Counted from the first letter of the stretch, positions 6,401 through 14,973 are shown. The stretch: DNA of 14,983 nucleotides from JANLQB01 sp043735935 (GCA_043735935.1 JAYTDO010000427.1:1-14983); one strand, 5' to 3'. Translations and numbers: made by a program. Notes: generated by a model from the sequence alone, not told the origin.

Positions 6401-7456
6401 ATGCCAGCCACACTCGACAACTCCACGCTCGGACAGCCCGTCGAAATCGGGCAAATCGGACGCGCCCTGACGAAACTGTGGGAAGCCGACAGCGGCACCA
6501 CGACGCGCGCGTCGCTGGTCAACTTCGCCATCGTCTGCCGCGGCAGCGAAGCGATGCAGGCGAATACCCAGGTCATCTACGACTTCACCAGCCAGCACGC
6601 GTGCCGTGCGCTGCTCGTGGGCATGGAGCCGGACGCACCGGAGGCGCGCGTCTCCGCATGGATCAACGCGCACTGCCACCTTTCGCGCGCCGGCGCGAAG
6701 CAGATCTGCTGCGAGCAAATCTCCTTCCTGTTCGAGGGCAAGACCGAGAGCCGAATCGCCAACACGGTCTTCGCCAACCTCGATTCCGACTTGCCGCTCT
6801 ACCTTTGGTGGCAGGGTGAATTCCCCGACCCCATCGACCACACGCTCTGGGCCTGGGTCGATCGCCTCATCTACGACAGCCAGTCGTGGAAGGACGTGCG
6901 GACGCAGTTTCAACTCCTCCAGGATTCGATCGAACGCGCGCAGTCGCGGCTCGTCCTTTGCGATTTGAATTGGGCGCGTTCGCTCTACCTGCGGCAGGCG
7001 CTCGCGCAGATGTGCGACAATCCGGAGAACCTCGCGCTGCTCAACGATCTCCAGCGGGTCGTCATCGCGCACGCGCCGGAGAATCGCTCGACCGCGCTCC
7101 TGCTCACGGCGTGGTTCGCCGCGCAACTCAAGCTGACGCTGGCGCGGCACAACCCGGATGGATTTACCTTCGAGAATGCAGCGGGCCGCGAGATCGGTTT
7201 TGAGCTTCGCGTGGAAGCGGGACGTTCCCTGAGCCTTTGTGAACTGTCGTCGACGGATGCGTCGATGCGCGTGGAACGCGACAAGCAGGGCGACTTTTTC
7301 CGGGTCGCGGTGACGCTCGGCGACGGTCGGGTTTACAACCATCTGCTGCCCTCGGGCAGTAATTCGACGACGAGCCTGCTCGTCTGGGAAATCGGCGGCG
7401 GGAGCCGGCACAACGTCTACCGCCGCGCGCTTGCCGTGCTCGAAAGCCTGCTCTAA
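6401..7456 (+). CDS. opcA: glucose-6-phosphate dehydrogenase assembly protein OpcA
   Basis: A 351-aa protein of the OpcA family, known in cyanobacteria and actinobacteria as a partner needed for active, correctly oligomerised Zwf. Family-like segments are TRASLVNFAIVC (35-46), the redox-candidate stretch GAKQICCEQISFLF (98-111) with C103-C104, and LPLYLWWQGEFP (131-142). The protein has several further cysteines (C46, C68, C92 and three in the C-terminal half). In cyanobacteria OpcA is a thioredoxin target, so redox control is possible here but is an inference. The ATG at 6401 gives the natural N-terminus; the frame is open upstream, but that part is the zwf sequence read out of frame. It directly follows zwf and its stop overlaps the stop of the convergent pfkB gene by four bases. 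Confidence 0.9.
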   Translation: MPATLDNSTLGQPVEIGQIGRALTKLWEADSGTTTRASLVNFAIVCRGSEAMQANTQVIYDFTSQHACRALLVGMEPDAPEARVSAWINAHCHLSRAGAKQICCEQISFLFEGKTESRIANTVFANLDSDLPLYLWWQGEFPDPIDHTLWAWVDRLIYDSQSWKDVRTQFQLLQDSIERAQSRLVLCDLNWARSLYLRQALAQMCDNPENLALLNDLQRVVIAHAPENRSTALLLTAWFAAQLKLTLARHNPDGFTFENAAGREIGFELRVEAGRSLSLCELSSTDASMRVERDKQGDFFRVAVTLGDGRVYNHLLPSGSNSTTSLLVWEIGGGSRHNVYRRALAVLESLL

Positions 7457-8463
7457 CGAACCGCGGCGTTCGTCGCGCGCAAGAGGTCCTCGATCTGCGC
7501 GACCGAGGCCGTGCCGGTCGTGCCGAGTTGGTGGATCACCAGCGACGCCGCGGCGTTCGCGAGGGTCAGCGCCATCTCCAGATGTGCGCCCGCGGCGATG
7601 GCGGCGGTGAGATTCGCGGTGACGGAATCGCCCGCGCCGACCACGTCGATTTCGCCGCGCACGGGGATGGAGGGAACGACGAAAGTTTCGCCACCCGGCA
7701 GCGCGCCGAGTAGCCCGCGTTCGGCGAGAGTGACGATGACTGGACGCGACCGTTCGCCGGCGATGCGCGCCGCGTTTTCGGTCAAAGCCGCGATGGCGGC
7801 GTCGTGCGGGACGCCCGCGAAAGCGGTGAGTTCGTGCGCGTTCATCTTGAGCGTGAGCGGCGGAAAATCGCGCAGCGACCGGCGACTGTCCGCGACGATC
7901 GGCAGTGCGGGAAGTTCGCGCGCGATCTCGGCGAGCGCCGCGAGGACGAGGGGCGTGACGACGCCGGTGCCGGCGGTGCTGACTTGATCCATGACGATCA
8001 TGCCGTCCACCTCCGGCGCGATCCGTCGCACGGCGGCGCTCAATCGATCGCTGAGCGGCGCAGGTGTCGGCGTCCAGTTTTTGATGTCGATGCGGCTCAA
8101 CTCGCGCCCGTCGAGCATCGGCTTCGTGTAGGTGAATGTGGCGCGCTCGTGCGTTTGAAAGAAGTGATCCAGGCGCACTCCCGGCAGTGTGCCGAGCGCC
8201 CGGTTTAATTCCCATCCCTCGCCATCCTCGCCGCAAAAACCGACGGCATGAATGGTTCCCACACCGAGCGCGACCAGGTTGTTCAGGATCGTCCCGGCGG
8301 CGCCGGGCTGGGGCCGGATGCGAACGACATTGTGGACGGGCAGCCCGGTCTCGATGGAGATTTCCCCGCGCGCGGAATCGATCTCAAGATAACGGTCGAG
8401 GCAGAAATCGCCGACGACGGCGATGCGCAGGCTCGGATAGCGGTCGGTGATTTCGCGGAACAT
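7453..8463 (-). CDS. PfkB-family carbohydrate kinase (HldE/RfaE kinase-domain-like)
   Basis: A 336-aa ribokinase-fold (PfkB) kinase that transfers phosphate from ATP to a sugar or sugar phosphate, cytoplasmic. The C-terminal PfkB signature is EIDVVGAGDSVTANL, with anion-hole G276-A-G-D279 and D279 as catalytic base. The N-terminus VVGDFCLDRYLE (17-28) and the KMNAHEL segment (206-212, equivalent to the KPNxxE of heptose kinases) point to the ADP-heptose kinase HldE/RfaE branch. The usual GGAxNV substrate motif is altered to PGAAGTILNNL (53-63), so the substrate may differ. There is no C-terminal nucleotidyltransferase domain, so it is not a full HldE. It is the last gene of a three-gene - strand operon, 3 bp after the DHS-like gene. 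Substrate: heptose 7-phosphate or another sugar; undecided. Confidence 0.88.
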   Translation of the reverse strand: MFREITDRYPSLRIAVVGDFCLDRYLEIDSARGEISIETGLPVHNVVRIRPQPGAAGTILNNLVALGVGTIHAVGFCGEDGEGWELNRALGTLPGVRLDHFFQTHERATFTYTKPMLDGRELSRIDIKNWTPTPAPLSDRLSAAVRRIAPEVDGMIVMDQVSTAGTGVVTPLVLAALAEIARELPALPIVADSRRSLRDFPPLTLKMNAHELTAFAGVPHDAAIAALTENAARIAGERSRPVIVTLAERGLLGALPGGETFVVPSIPVRGEIDVVGAGDSVTANLTAAIAAGAHLEMALTLANAAASLVIHQLGTTGTASVAQIEDLLRATNAAVR

Positions 8464-8466
8464 CGG

Positions 8467-9549
8467 CTAGTGCGAGCGGAGGTCGTGGACGAGCCGGTGA
8501 ATGAAAGCGGCGTTGTCGTATTGCGCGTAGCGCATCGCGCCTCCCATGCGGGAGAAGCTTTTGCAAAAGCGCAGGTAATAGGCCGGGTTGGTTTTCGGCG
8601 GCTCGCCCTGCGACCAGTCCCATCCGCCGCCGTCCTGAAGATCGACGACATAAAACGTGTGATCGCGGACGGTTTCGCGGCCTTCCTGAAAACGGACGTT
8701 GTGAACGCAGCTCAGACTTTTCTCGAACACCTGCGGAGCCATGATGGCCGAGCCCACCGAGAGCACGACACCGCCGTCCAGCCCTTCGACGGCACCGACG
8801 AAGTTTTTGAAGTCGACCTCGGCGGCACGACCGATCGCGGCGCCGTTGAAGAGGGGATGGCACGCGATGATGTCGTAGCCGATGCCCGGATGAACCGTGG
8901 CGGGCACGCCGAGGCGAAAGGCTTGCGCGAGCAACGAAGCGTGTTTCCAACGATGGGTGAGCGCTTGGCGGCCGGCGGCGATGGAGTGCCGGCGCATGGC
9001 GGCGAGAAGATCGGCCTGCGCTCCGACGCGGAGGTCGTCGGGAGCGGCGAGTTCTCTTTTGAGATCTTCCGCCGAAGGGAGCGTGATCCCGTCCTCATGT
9101 ATGAGGCGGCCCACGGATGCGCCGTAACCCTCGCCGCGGAGTCCACCCGCGAGGAGCGCAAGGTGAAGGTTGCGGCCGGTTTCATCCCAGGTTCCAAAAG
9201 ATCCATCCGCGACGTTTTCCTCGACGTTCTCCGTCGAACGCCCTAGCCACGCGTATTCCCAATCGTGAATCGAGCCGGCGCCATTGGTCGCCAGATGCGT
9301 GATCCAGCCTCGCTCCATCAGTTCGGTGACGAGCCGCGCCGCGCCGTTGCGGACGAGATGCGCGCCGTACATGAGGATGACGGATGCGCCGCGTTTGCGC
9401 GCGGAGGCGATGCGGTCCGCGGCTTCGGCGATCAACGGATTCGGCGGTGGAGGCGGCGACGCTGGATCGATGAGGATCTCCTCGACGGAGGTGAGGCTGC
9501 GGCGCTCGGCGAGCGGGTGGACCCGGAGCTGTGAAAGGTCGAAGCTCAT
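8467..9549 (-). CDS. deoxyhypusine-synthase-like protein, function unknown
   Basis: A 360-aa protein resembling the deoxyhypusine synthase (DHS) fold, an NAD-binding Rossmann family. The clearest similarity is the block ATNGAGSIHDWEYAW (87-101), matching the TNGAGxxHDxE nucleotide-binding motif of DHS. In the C-terminal part I cannot find the WGK context that carries the catalytic lysine of eukaryotic and archaeal DHS; the region reads NPAYYLRFCKSFSRMGG instead. Bacteria have no eIF5A, so hypusine formation is unlikely. Its ATG overlaps the stop of the upstream HAD gene (ATGA), and pfkB starts 3 bp after its own stop, so it is translated as part of one unit. An NAD-dependent step on a sugar or amine is a reasonable guess, no more. 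The frame is open far upstream, but that part is a shadow of the HAD gene. Confidence 0.7.
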   Translation of the reverse strand: MSFDLSQLRVHPLAERRSLTSVEEILIDPASPPPPPNPLIAEAADRIASARKRGASVILMYGAHLVRNGAARLVTELMERGWITHLATNGAGSIHDWEYAWLGRSTENVEENVADGSFGTWDETGRNLHLALLAGGLRGEGYGASVGRLIHEDGITLPSAEDLKRELAAPDDLRVGAQADLLAAMRRHSIAAGRQALTHRWKHASLLAQAFRLGVPATVHPGIGYDIIACHPLFNGAAIGRAAEVDFKNFVGAVEGLDGGVVLSVGSAIMAPQVFEKSLSCVHNVRFQEGRETVRDHTFYVVDLQDGGGWDWSQGEPPKTNPAYYLRFCKSFSRMGGAMRYAQYDNAAFIHRLVHDLRSH

Positions 9550-10343
9550 GCCGGGAGAAGGACGGTGAGCAGCGCGGGCGCATCGCGATAGTCGGGGATG
9601 ATGACATCGGCGCCGCAAGCGAGCAGGCGCGTGCGTTTGCTTTCGTCGATGAGACCCGAACCGGGAGTCTCTTCGTCGCTGGCGACGGCGACCGCGAGGC
9701 CGCCGACGGCTTTGGTTTCCTCGATCTCGACGTGGCCGTCTCCGAACGACAGCAGCGCGTCGCCCGTGAGGCCGTGATCGTGGAGGATGGAGTCGATGAC
9801 GGCGCGCTTCGAGAATGGACGCGCATCGGCGGGCGCACCGTGGAGGCGGTTTCCAAAGTAGTGCGCGATGCCGAGAAGGTCGGCCTCGTGGCGCACTGCG
9901 CGTTCGTCCGTGCCGCTGGCGAGATGGAGCGTGAGGTCGCGCTCCTGGAGGGCGTCCAGCAAAGGTATCGTGCCGTGAACAAGGAGGCGCGAGGGTCCGG
10001 CGGCGAGGCGGGTGTCGATGACGCGCTGAAGATGGGCGAGGAATTCGTCGAGAAAAGTCCGGGAGTCGGCGGCGCCGAGGCCGATCGTATCGGCGAGCCA
10101 TTGCATTTGGTGAATGGTCGGTTTGCCGTTCAGTCGCATGATGTTGTCGCGGGCGCTGGCGCGATGCGATTCGCCGAGGTGCGCGACGAACATGTCGGTC
10201 ATCACGTCCGCCCATCCGGCGCGGACGAGCGAGAGGGTGCCGTCGAAATCGAACAGCACGTGGCGAATCGGCCAGTGCGCCCGGAACGTCGGGGCAAACT
10301 CGATGGACGCCGGAAGCGGCGCGACAGACGGTGGGTTTGGCAT
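9546..10343 (-). CDS. HAD-superfamily phosphatase, phosphoglycolate-phosphatase-like
   Basis: A 265-aa HAD hydrolase, cytoplasmic. All four HAD motifs are visible: VLFDFDGTLS with nucleophile D32 and acid/base D34 (motif I), ASGTDE with S143 (II), K179 in PFSKRAV (III), and SFGDGHVEIEE with D202 (IV). About 100 residues between motifs I and II form a helical C1 cap, typical of phosphoglycolate-phosphatase or beta-phosphoglucomutase-type enzymes that act on small phosphorylated metabolites. It lacks the GmhB N-terminal signature, so it is not the standard heptose-bisphosphate phosphatase. The ATG at 10343 is chosen because it precedes a Pro-rich lead of about 25 aa before the domain; the frame is open to 10403. 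It is the first gene of the three-gene operon and overlaps the next gene by ATGA. It is divergent from the MFS gene across 101 bp. Confidence 0.88.
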   Translation of the reverse strand: MPNPPSVAPLPASIEFAPTFRAHWPIRHVLFDFDGTLSLVRAGWADVMTDMFVAHLGESHRASARDNIMRLNGKPTIHQMQWLADTIGLGAADSRTFLDEFLAHLQRVIDTRLAAGPSRLLVHGTIPLLDALQERDLTLHLASGTDERAVRHEADLLGIAHYFGNRLHGAPADARPFSKRAVIDSILHDHGLTGDALLSFGDGHVEIEETKAVGGLAVAVASDEETPGSGLIDESKRTRLLACGADVIIPDYRDAPALLTVLLPA

Positions 10344-10444
10344 GGCGCGCATTGGAGCGCAGTTGTGCATCGCGCGGCAAGGAAACGCGGGCCGTGAATT
10401 CACCGAGCGCTTTTTGTGAGATTCTGTATTACACAGTTCCCCGT

Positions 10445-11695
10445 ATGCCGCCGCAAACCTCCCTCACGCCTCGACAGCTCTGGCTGACGTTGCTTGCAGC
10501 GTTTCTCGGATGGTTTTTTGACGGGATGGAGATGGGGATTTTCCCGCTCGTCGCGCGGCCTGCGCTCCAGGGAATGCAGGCGGCGGCGGGCATTCCCGGC
10601 GAGCAGTTCGTGCAGGACTGGATGGGCCGCATCACCGCGCTGTTTCTCGTGGGAGCGGCCGTGGGTGGGCTTTTGTTCGGCTGGCTCGGTGATCGGATCG
10701 GGCGGGTGCGCGCGATGACCTGGAGCATTCTCACGTATTCGATCTTCGCCGGGCTTTCCTACTTTGCCCGCGAACCGTGGCACCTCGGTGCCCTTCGAGC
10801 CCTCGGGGCGCTCGGCATGGGAGGCGAATGGTCGCTCGGAGTCGCGCTCGTGATGGAATGCTGGCCTGCGGAAAAGCGGCCGTTGATGGCGGGACTGATC
10901 GGCGCGTCGGCCAATCTCGGTTACGCGTTGATCGCTGCGTTGGCGATGGTCATTCACGTCACGCAGGATTCGTGGAGATGGGTGATGCTGGTCGGCGCGG
11001 CGCCCGCGGTGCTGACTTTTGTCATCCGCCTTTTTGTCCCCGAGTCGGAGCGCTGGAAGCAGGCGGTCCAGCGCGGGCCGTCGCAGCCGGTGCGCGAGAT
11101 TCTCTCTCCCGCACTGAGGGGGAGAACCTTGCTGGCGATCGCGTTTGCGAGCGTGGCGCTGATCGTGACGTGGGGCATCGTGCAGTGGATTCCGGTGTGG
11201 GCGGATCAGATGACGCATGGCACGCGGCCGGCCGTGAAGGCGTACGCGCAATTCTGGCAGGCGATGGGAGCGACGGTCGGGAGCCTCGTCGCGCCGCTCA
11301 TCGGTCTGCGTTTCGGTCGTCGTCCGGTTTATTTCGGGCTCTGCCTGGCCTCGCTCATCGCGTGCGCCTATTTATTTCGCGGATTCGCGGAGTACTCACC
11401 GGGCTTCCTCGCGATGGTCTGCGTGACGGGCCTCTGCACGGCGTCGTTTTACGGTTGGTTGCCGCAGTATTTACCGGAACTTTTTCCGACGCGGGTGCGC
11501 GCCACCGCGCAGGGTTTGTCGTTTAATTTCGGGCGCATCCTGGCCGCGCTCGGCGCGTGGAATATGCCTGCGTTGATGAAGCACTTCGACGGGAGTTATC
11601 GCGAAGCGGGCGCGACGATTTCGCTCATCTATGTCGTGGGAATGGCACTGATCTGGTTTGCGCCGGAGACGCGCGGGAAATCCCTGCCTGAATGA
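10445..11695 (+). CDS. MFS transporter, metabolite:H+ symporter type
   Basis: A 416-aa major facilitator protein with about 12 hydrophobic segments, in the inner membrane. Helix 1 carries an Asp in GWFFDGMEMG (D26), the position of the acidic residue used in AAHS and sugar-porter families. The cytoplasmic loop between helices 2 and 3 has the MFS signature GWLGDRIGRVRAM, and the GALGMGGEWSLG block is typical of helix 4. The C-terminal end PETRGKSLPE matches the PETKG motif found after helix 12 in sugar and aromatic-acid porters. The substrate cannot be told from sequence. The ATG at 10445 fits the topology; upstream the frame is open but charged and unsupported. Its TGA overlaps the ATG of the downstream sensor kinase, implying coupled translation. 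Confidence 0.92.
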   Translation: MPPQTSLTPRQLWLTLLAAFLGWFFDGMEMGIFPLVARPALQGMQAAAGIPGEQFVQDWMGRITALFLVGAAVGGLLFGWLGDRIGRVRAMTWSILTYSIFAGLSYFAREPWHLGALRALGALGMGGEWSLGVALVMECWPAEKRPLMAGLIGASANLGYALIAALAMVIHVTQDSWRWVMLVGAAPAVLTFVIRLFVPESERWKQAVQRGPSQPVREILSPALRGRTLLAIAFASVALIVTWGIVQWIPVWADQMTHGTRPAVKAYAQFWQAMGATVGSLVAPLIGLRFGRRPVYFGLCLASLIACAYLFRGFAEYSPGFLAMVCVTGLCTASFYGWLPQYLPELFPTRVRATAQGLSFNFGRILAALGAWNMPALMKHFDGSYREAGATISLIYVVGMALIWFAPETRGKSLPE

Positions 11696-14600
11696 CGATG
11701 TTGCAACCCAAAATGTCATCCGGGTCAGCGCTCGCCGCGCCGTTCGATACCACGATTCTCGAACAATTTCCCGCCATGGTGTGGATCGATGATCCGAACA
11801 TGGAGTGCGTATTTATGAATCGATGCGCGTTGGAATTCACGGGTCGATCGCGAGAGAGAGAGGAAGGAACCGGTTGGATGGAGCCGATGCATCCGGACGA
11901 CCGGGCGTCGTACCTCGCGTTGTATCGTGAGGCTTTTGCCGTGAGGCGGGAATTCGACGTGGAGTACCGACTGCGTCGTCACGACGGCGTTTATCGATGG
12001 GTGCTGGAAAAGGGTGCGCCTTTGCAGGACGAACTGGGGAAATTCGGAGGTTATCTCGGTTTTTTTTCCGATGTCACCGAGCGGCGCAAGGCCGACGCTG
12101 CGCGACGTGAGGTCGAAGAGGAGGTCAGAATCCTGGGACTCATCACGCGGGATTTTGTCTGGAACTGGGACGCGCAGGCCGGTCGCGTGGTCTGCAACGA
12201 TGCCTTTGGAGATACGCTCGGCGAGCCGCCCGCGATTCTCGATGCGGCCCTCGAATGGTGGAACGGGCGTGTCCACCCCGATGACCGGGAAGCGGCGGAA
12301 GCCGCGATGAGTGAGGCGATCGCTGGCGGAGCGATGGATATCTTGCGCGAGTACCGATTCTGCGGCCGCGACGGACGATGGATCGCGATCGAAGACCGTG
12401 CCCGCATCGTGCGGGACGGAAGCGGGAATCTGGTTCGCCTCTTTGGTGCGATGCGGGACATCACTGAACGCAAAGCGGCCGAGCACGAGCGGGAACGGCT
12501 CGCAAAAATCATTGAGGCTACTCCCGACTTGGTCGCGATCGCCTATCCGGACGGTGGCCTGATTCACATCAACGACGCCGGACGAACGCTGCTGGGATGG
12601 CCTCGGGGCGCTGCGGCGCAAGTTCACAATCTCGTCGACTTTCATCCCGACTGGGCGAACGAGATCACATTCAAGGAGGCACTTCCCGCGGCCTTGGCGA
12701 ATGGATCGTGGAGCGGAGAATCCGCGCTGCTGGCAGGCGACGGGCGCGAGATCCCCGTCCTTCAACAAATCCTGGCGCACCCCGGGCCGGATGGCCGGAT
12801 CGAATACGTCTCGACGATCATGCGGGACATCAGCGATCGGAAGGTCGAGGAGGTCGCGCGGATGGAGGCGGCAAATCGGTACAGCGCGGCCATCCGGGCG
12901 AGCGGGCAAATCCTTTTTGATTGGAACGCCTCGACTCATGAGGTCACCTATTCGGGCGATGTGGAGAGAATCCTCGGATACACCCTCGCTGAACTGCGCG
13001 GGACCCTGGACCGATTTGGGGAGATCATCCACCATGACGATCGGACAGCCTTCGACGGCGAAGTGCTGCGTGTGACGGCGAGCCGGGAGCCGTTCCGGTT
13101 GAAGTTCCGTGTCCTGCGAAAAGATGGGCGTGAAATCGTCATCGATGGGAAGGGGAACTTCTTCCTCGATCGGACGGGGCACTTTGGGCGGATGGTGGGA
13201 TTCCTCGCGGACGTGAGCGCCCAGCAGGCGGCGCAGGATGCCCTCACGCTGGCCCACGACGACCTCGAGCAGCATGTGGAAGAGCGCACCGCTGAACTGG
13301 CGCTGGCCAACGCGCGGATTCAAAGCCGTGCCCGGCAGCAGGAGGCGGTGGCGCAGATCGGGCGTCGTGCGCTCGCCGGAGCATCGTTGCCGTCCGTGTT
13401 TTCCGAAGCGGCTGCGCTCGTGAGCGACACGCTGAATGTGGAACTGTGTTCGATCCTCGAATTGGGCGAGGATCAGAGCGCCCTTGTGGTGAAGGGCAGC
13501 GCCGGCTGGCCCGAATCCGCGACCACGCTCCGCGTCCCGATCGGTGCGTCATCCCAAGCGGGATACACGCTGCTCACGTGCGCGCCGGTGACGAGCCGGG
13601 ATTTTTCCGTTGAGACAAGATTTCGGCTCTCCGAGGCGGTCCGGATGGTCGGGGCGAAGAGCGGCGTCAGCGTGATGATTCAGGCTGGCGATAAGCCGAT
13701 CGGAGTCCTGGCGGCGCTCGCTCTCCAAGTGCGCGACTTTACCGCGGAGGACGTGCATTTTCTGCAGGCGGTCGCAAACGTTCTGACGGCCGCCATCGAC
13801 CGCCAACGCGCCGAAGCCAGCATCCGGCTCGCGCAGGAACAAGCCGAGAGTGCGAACCGCGCGAAGAGCGAGTTTCTATCGCGAATGAGCCACGAACTTC
13901 GCACCCCGCTCAACGCGATCCTCGGCTTTACCCAACTCCTTGAGTTGGAAACGCTGGCTCCCTCCCAGGTCGAAAGCGTGAGCCACATCAGCCGAGGCGG
14001 CGCCCACCTGCTCGCGATGATCAACCAAGTGCTCGACATCGCCCGGATCGATACCGGGCGGTTGGCCCTCACGCCGGAGGCGGTCGACATCGGCGGCACT
14101 CTCCGCGAGGCGATCGAACTGATCGGGCCGCTCGCCTCCCGAAACGCAGTGACGATCATCCTCGATCCATCCTGCGAACAGAATCTCTGGGTGTGGGCGG
14201 ATCGGCAGCGACTAAAGCAGGTCTTTCACAATCTCCTATCCAACGGCGTGAAGTATAACCGAGTGCGCGGCAAGGTGACGCTCGCTGGCGAACGCAACGG
14301 CGATCGGGTACAAGTTCGCATCGCCGACACAGGGTGGGGAATTGCGCCTGAGAAGATGGGCCGCCTTTTCATCCCGTTCGATCGACTGGGCGCCGAATCC
14401 AGCGAAGTCGAAGGCACGGGCATTGGTCTAGCATTGGCGCAGCGTATTGTCGGGACACTCGGCGGGAGCGTCACCGCCGAGAGCCACTACGGCAAAGGCA
14501 GTGTCTTTACCGTTGAGTTACCCGCGGCAGAAAGGCCAGTGCTGAAAACGCCCGCTGCCCCTCGGGATCTAGCGCCGCTCGTTGCCGTGCCGGATACATG

Positions 14601-14973
14601 CACGATTCTCTATATCGAAGATCAGGACTTAAACCTCAAGCTCGTCGAACGGATCGTCAAACGGCAACCTGACTTACGGCTCATCTCCGCGATGCAAGGG
14701 AGCCTCGGACTAGAACTCGCGCGGGAGCATCGTCCCGATTTAATTCTCCTCGACCTGAATCTGCCGGACATTTCGGGGGAGGAGGTCCTCAAGCGCCTGA
14801 AGGCGGACCCCGACCTCCGCAGCATTCCGGTGGTAATGGTGAGCGCCGATGCGCTAGGCGATCGTATCCAGCAACTTCTTGCGACCGGCGCCGAAAACTA
14901 CATCACCAAACCCTATCGGGTGCCGGATTTTTTGCGGATTGTGAACGAGGCGCTTGGTAAACGCGGAACGTGA
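11692..14973 (+). CDS. soluble hybrid histidine kinase: 4x PAS, GAF, HisKA, HATPase, receiver
   Basis: A 1093-aa cytoplasmic sensor kinase with no transmembrane segment. Domains in order: PAS1 (about 20-135, ending SDVTERRK), PAS2 (143-265, MRDITERK), PAS3 (270-385, MRDISDRK), PAS4 (393-515, LADVSAQQ), a coiled coil (510-555), GAF (555-705), HisKA (725-790) with phospho-accepting H734 in SHELRTPLN, HATPase (830-940) with N-box N847 and G boxes DTGWGIAP (879-886) and EGTGIGLA, and a receiver (962-1088) with phospho-accepting D1021 in ILLDLNLPD and the conserved TKPY. All key catalytic residues are present. The internal receiver implies a phosphorelay through an Hpt protein or a separate regulator, neither of which is in view. 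The start ATG overlaps the MFS stop (ATGA); in-frame ATGs at 11698 and 11713 are alternatives. The gene is complete, ending 10 bp before the window edge. Confidence 0.97.
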   Translation: MTMLQPKMSSGSALAAPFDTTILEQFPAMVWIDDPNMECVFMNRCALEFTGRSREREEGTGWMEPMHPDDRASYLALYREAFAVRREFDVEYRLRRHDGVYRWVLEKGAPLQDELGKFGGYLGFFSDVTERRKADAARREVEEEVRILGLITRDFVWNWDAQAGRVVCNDAFGDTLGEPPAILDAALEWWNGRVHPDDREAAEAAMSEAIAGGAMDILREYRFCGRDGRWIAIEDRARIVRDGSGNLVRLFGAMRDITERKAAEHERERLAKIIEATPDLVAIAYPDGGLIHINDAGRTLLGWPRGAAAQVHNLVDFHPDWANEITFKEALPAALANGSWSGESALLAGDGREIPVLQQILAHPGPDGRIEYVSTIMRDISDRKVEEVARMEAANRYSAAIRASGQILFDWNASTHEVTYSGDVERILGYTLAELRGTLDRFGEIIHHDDRTAFDGEVLRVTASREPFRLKFRVLRKDGREIVIDGKGNFFLDRTGHFGRMVGFLADVSAQQAAQDALTLAHDDLEQHVEERTAELALANARIQSRARQQEAVAQIGRRALAGASLPSVFSEAAALVSDTLNVELCSILELGEDQSALVVKGSAGWPESATTLRVPIGASSQAGYTLLTCAPVTSRDFSVETRFRLSEAVRMVGAKSGVSVMIQAGDKPIGVLAALALQVRDFTAEDVHFLQAVANVLTAAIDRQRAEASIRLAQEQAESANRAKSEFLSRMSHELRTPLNAILGFTQLLELETLAPSQVESVSHISRGGAHLLAMINQVLDIARIDTGRLALTPEAVDIGGTLREAIELIGPLASRNAVTIILDPSCEQNLWVWADRQRLKQVFHNLLSNGVKYNRVRGKVTLAGERNGDRVQVRIADTGWGIAPEKMGRLFIPFDRLGAESSEVEGTGIGLALAQRIVGTLGGSVTAESHYGKGSVFTVELPAAERPVLKTPAAPRDLAPLVAVPDTCTILYIEDQDLNLKLVERIVKRQPDLRLISAMQGSLGLELAREHRPDLILLDLNLPDISGEEVLKRLKADPDLRSIPVVMVSADALGDRIQQLLATGAENYITKPYRVPDFLRIVNEALGKRGT

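Noticed and set aside
5999..8236. 745-aa - strand Arg-rich frame
   Set aside because: Runs antisense to zwf and opcA and out of frame with pfkB; Arg-rich low-complexity translation without any domain.
8248..10397. + strand frames of 332 and 288 aa opposite the DHS-like and HAD genes
   Set aside because: Antisense shadows; the - strand frames contain the DHS-like and HAD motifs and overlap as an operon.
10411..10440. Possible promoter or TGTGA-type operator upstream of the MFS gene
   Set aside because: TTGTGA and TATTAC are only 7 bases apart, and TGTGA to TACACA is spaced by more than the 6 bases of a CRP site, so neither a sigma-70 promoter nor a CRP site is supported.
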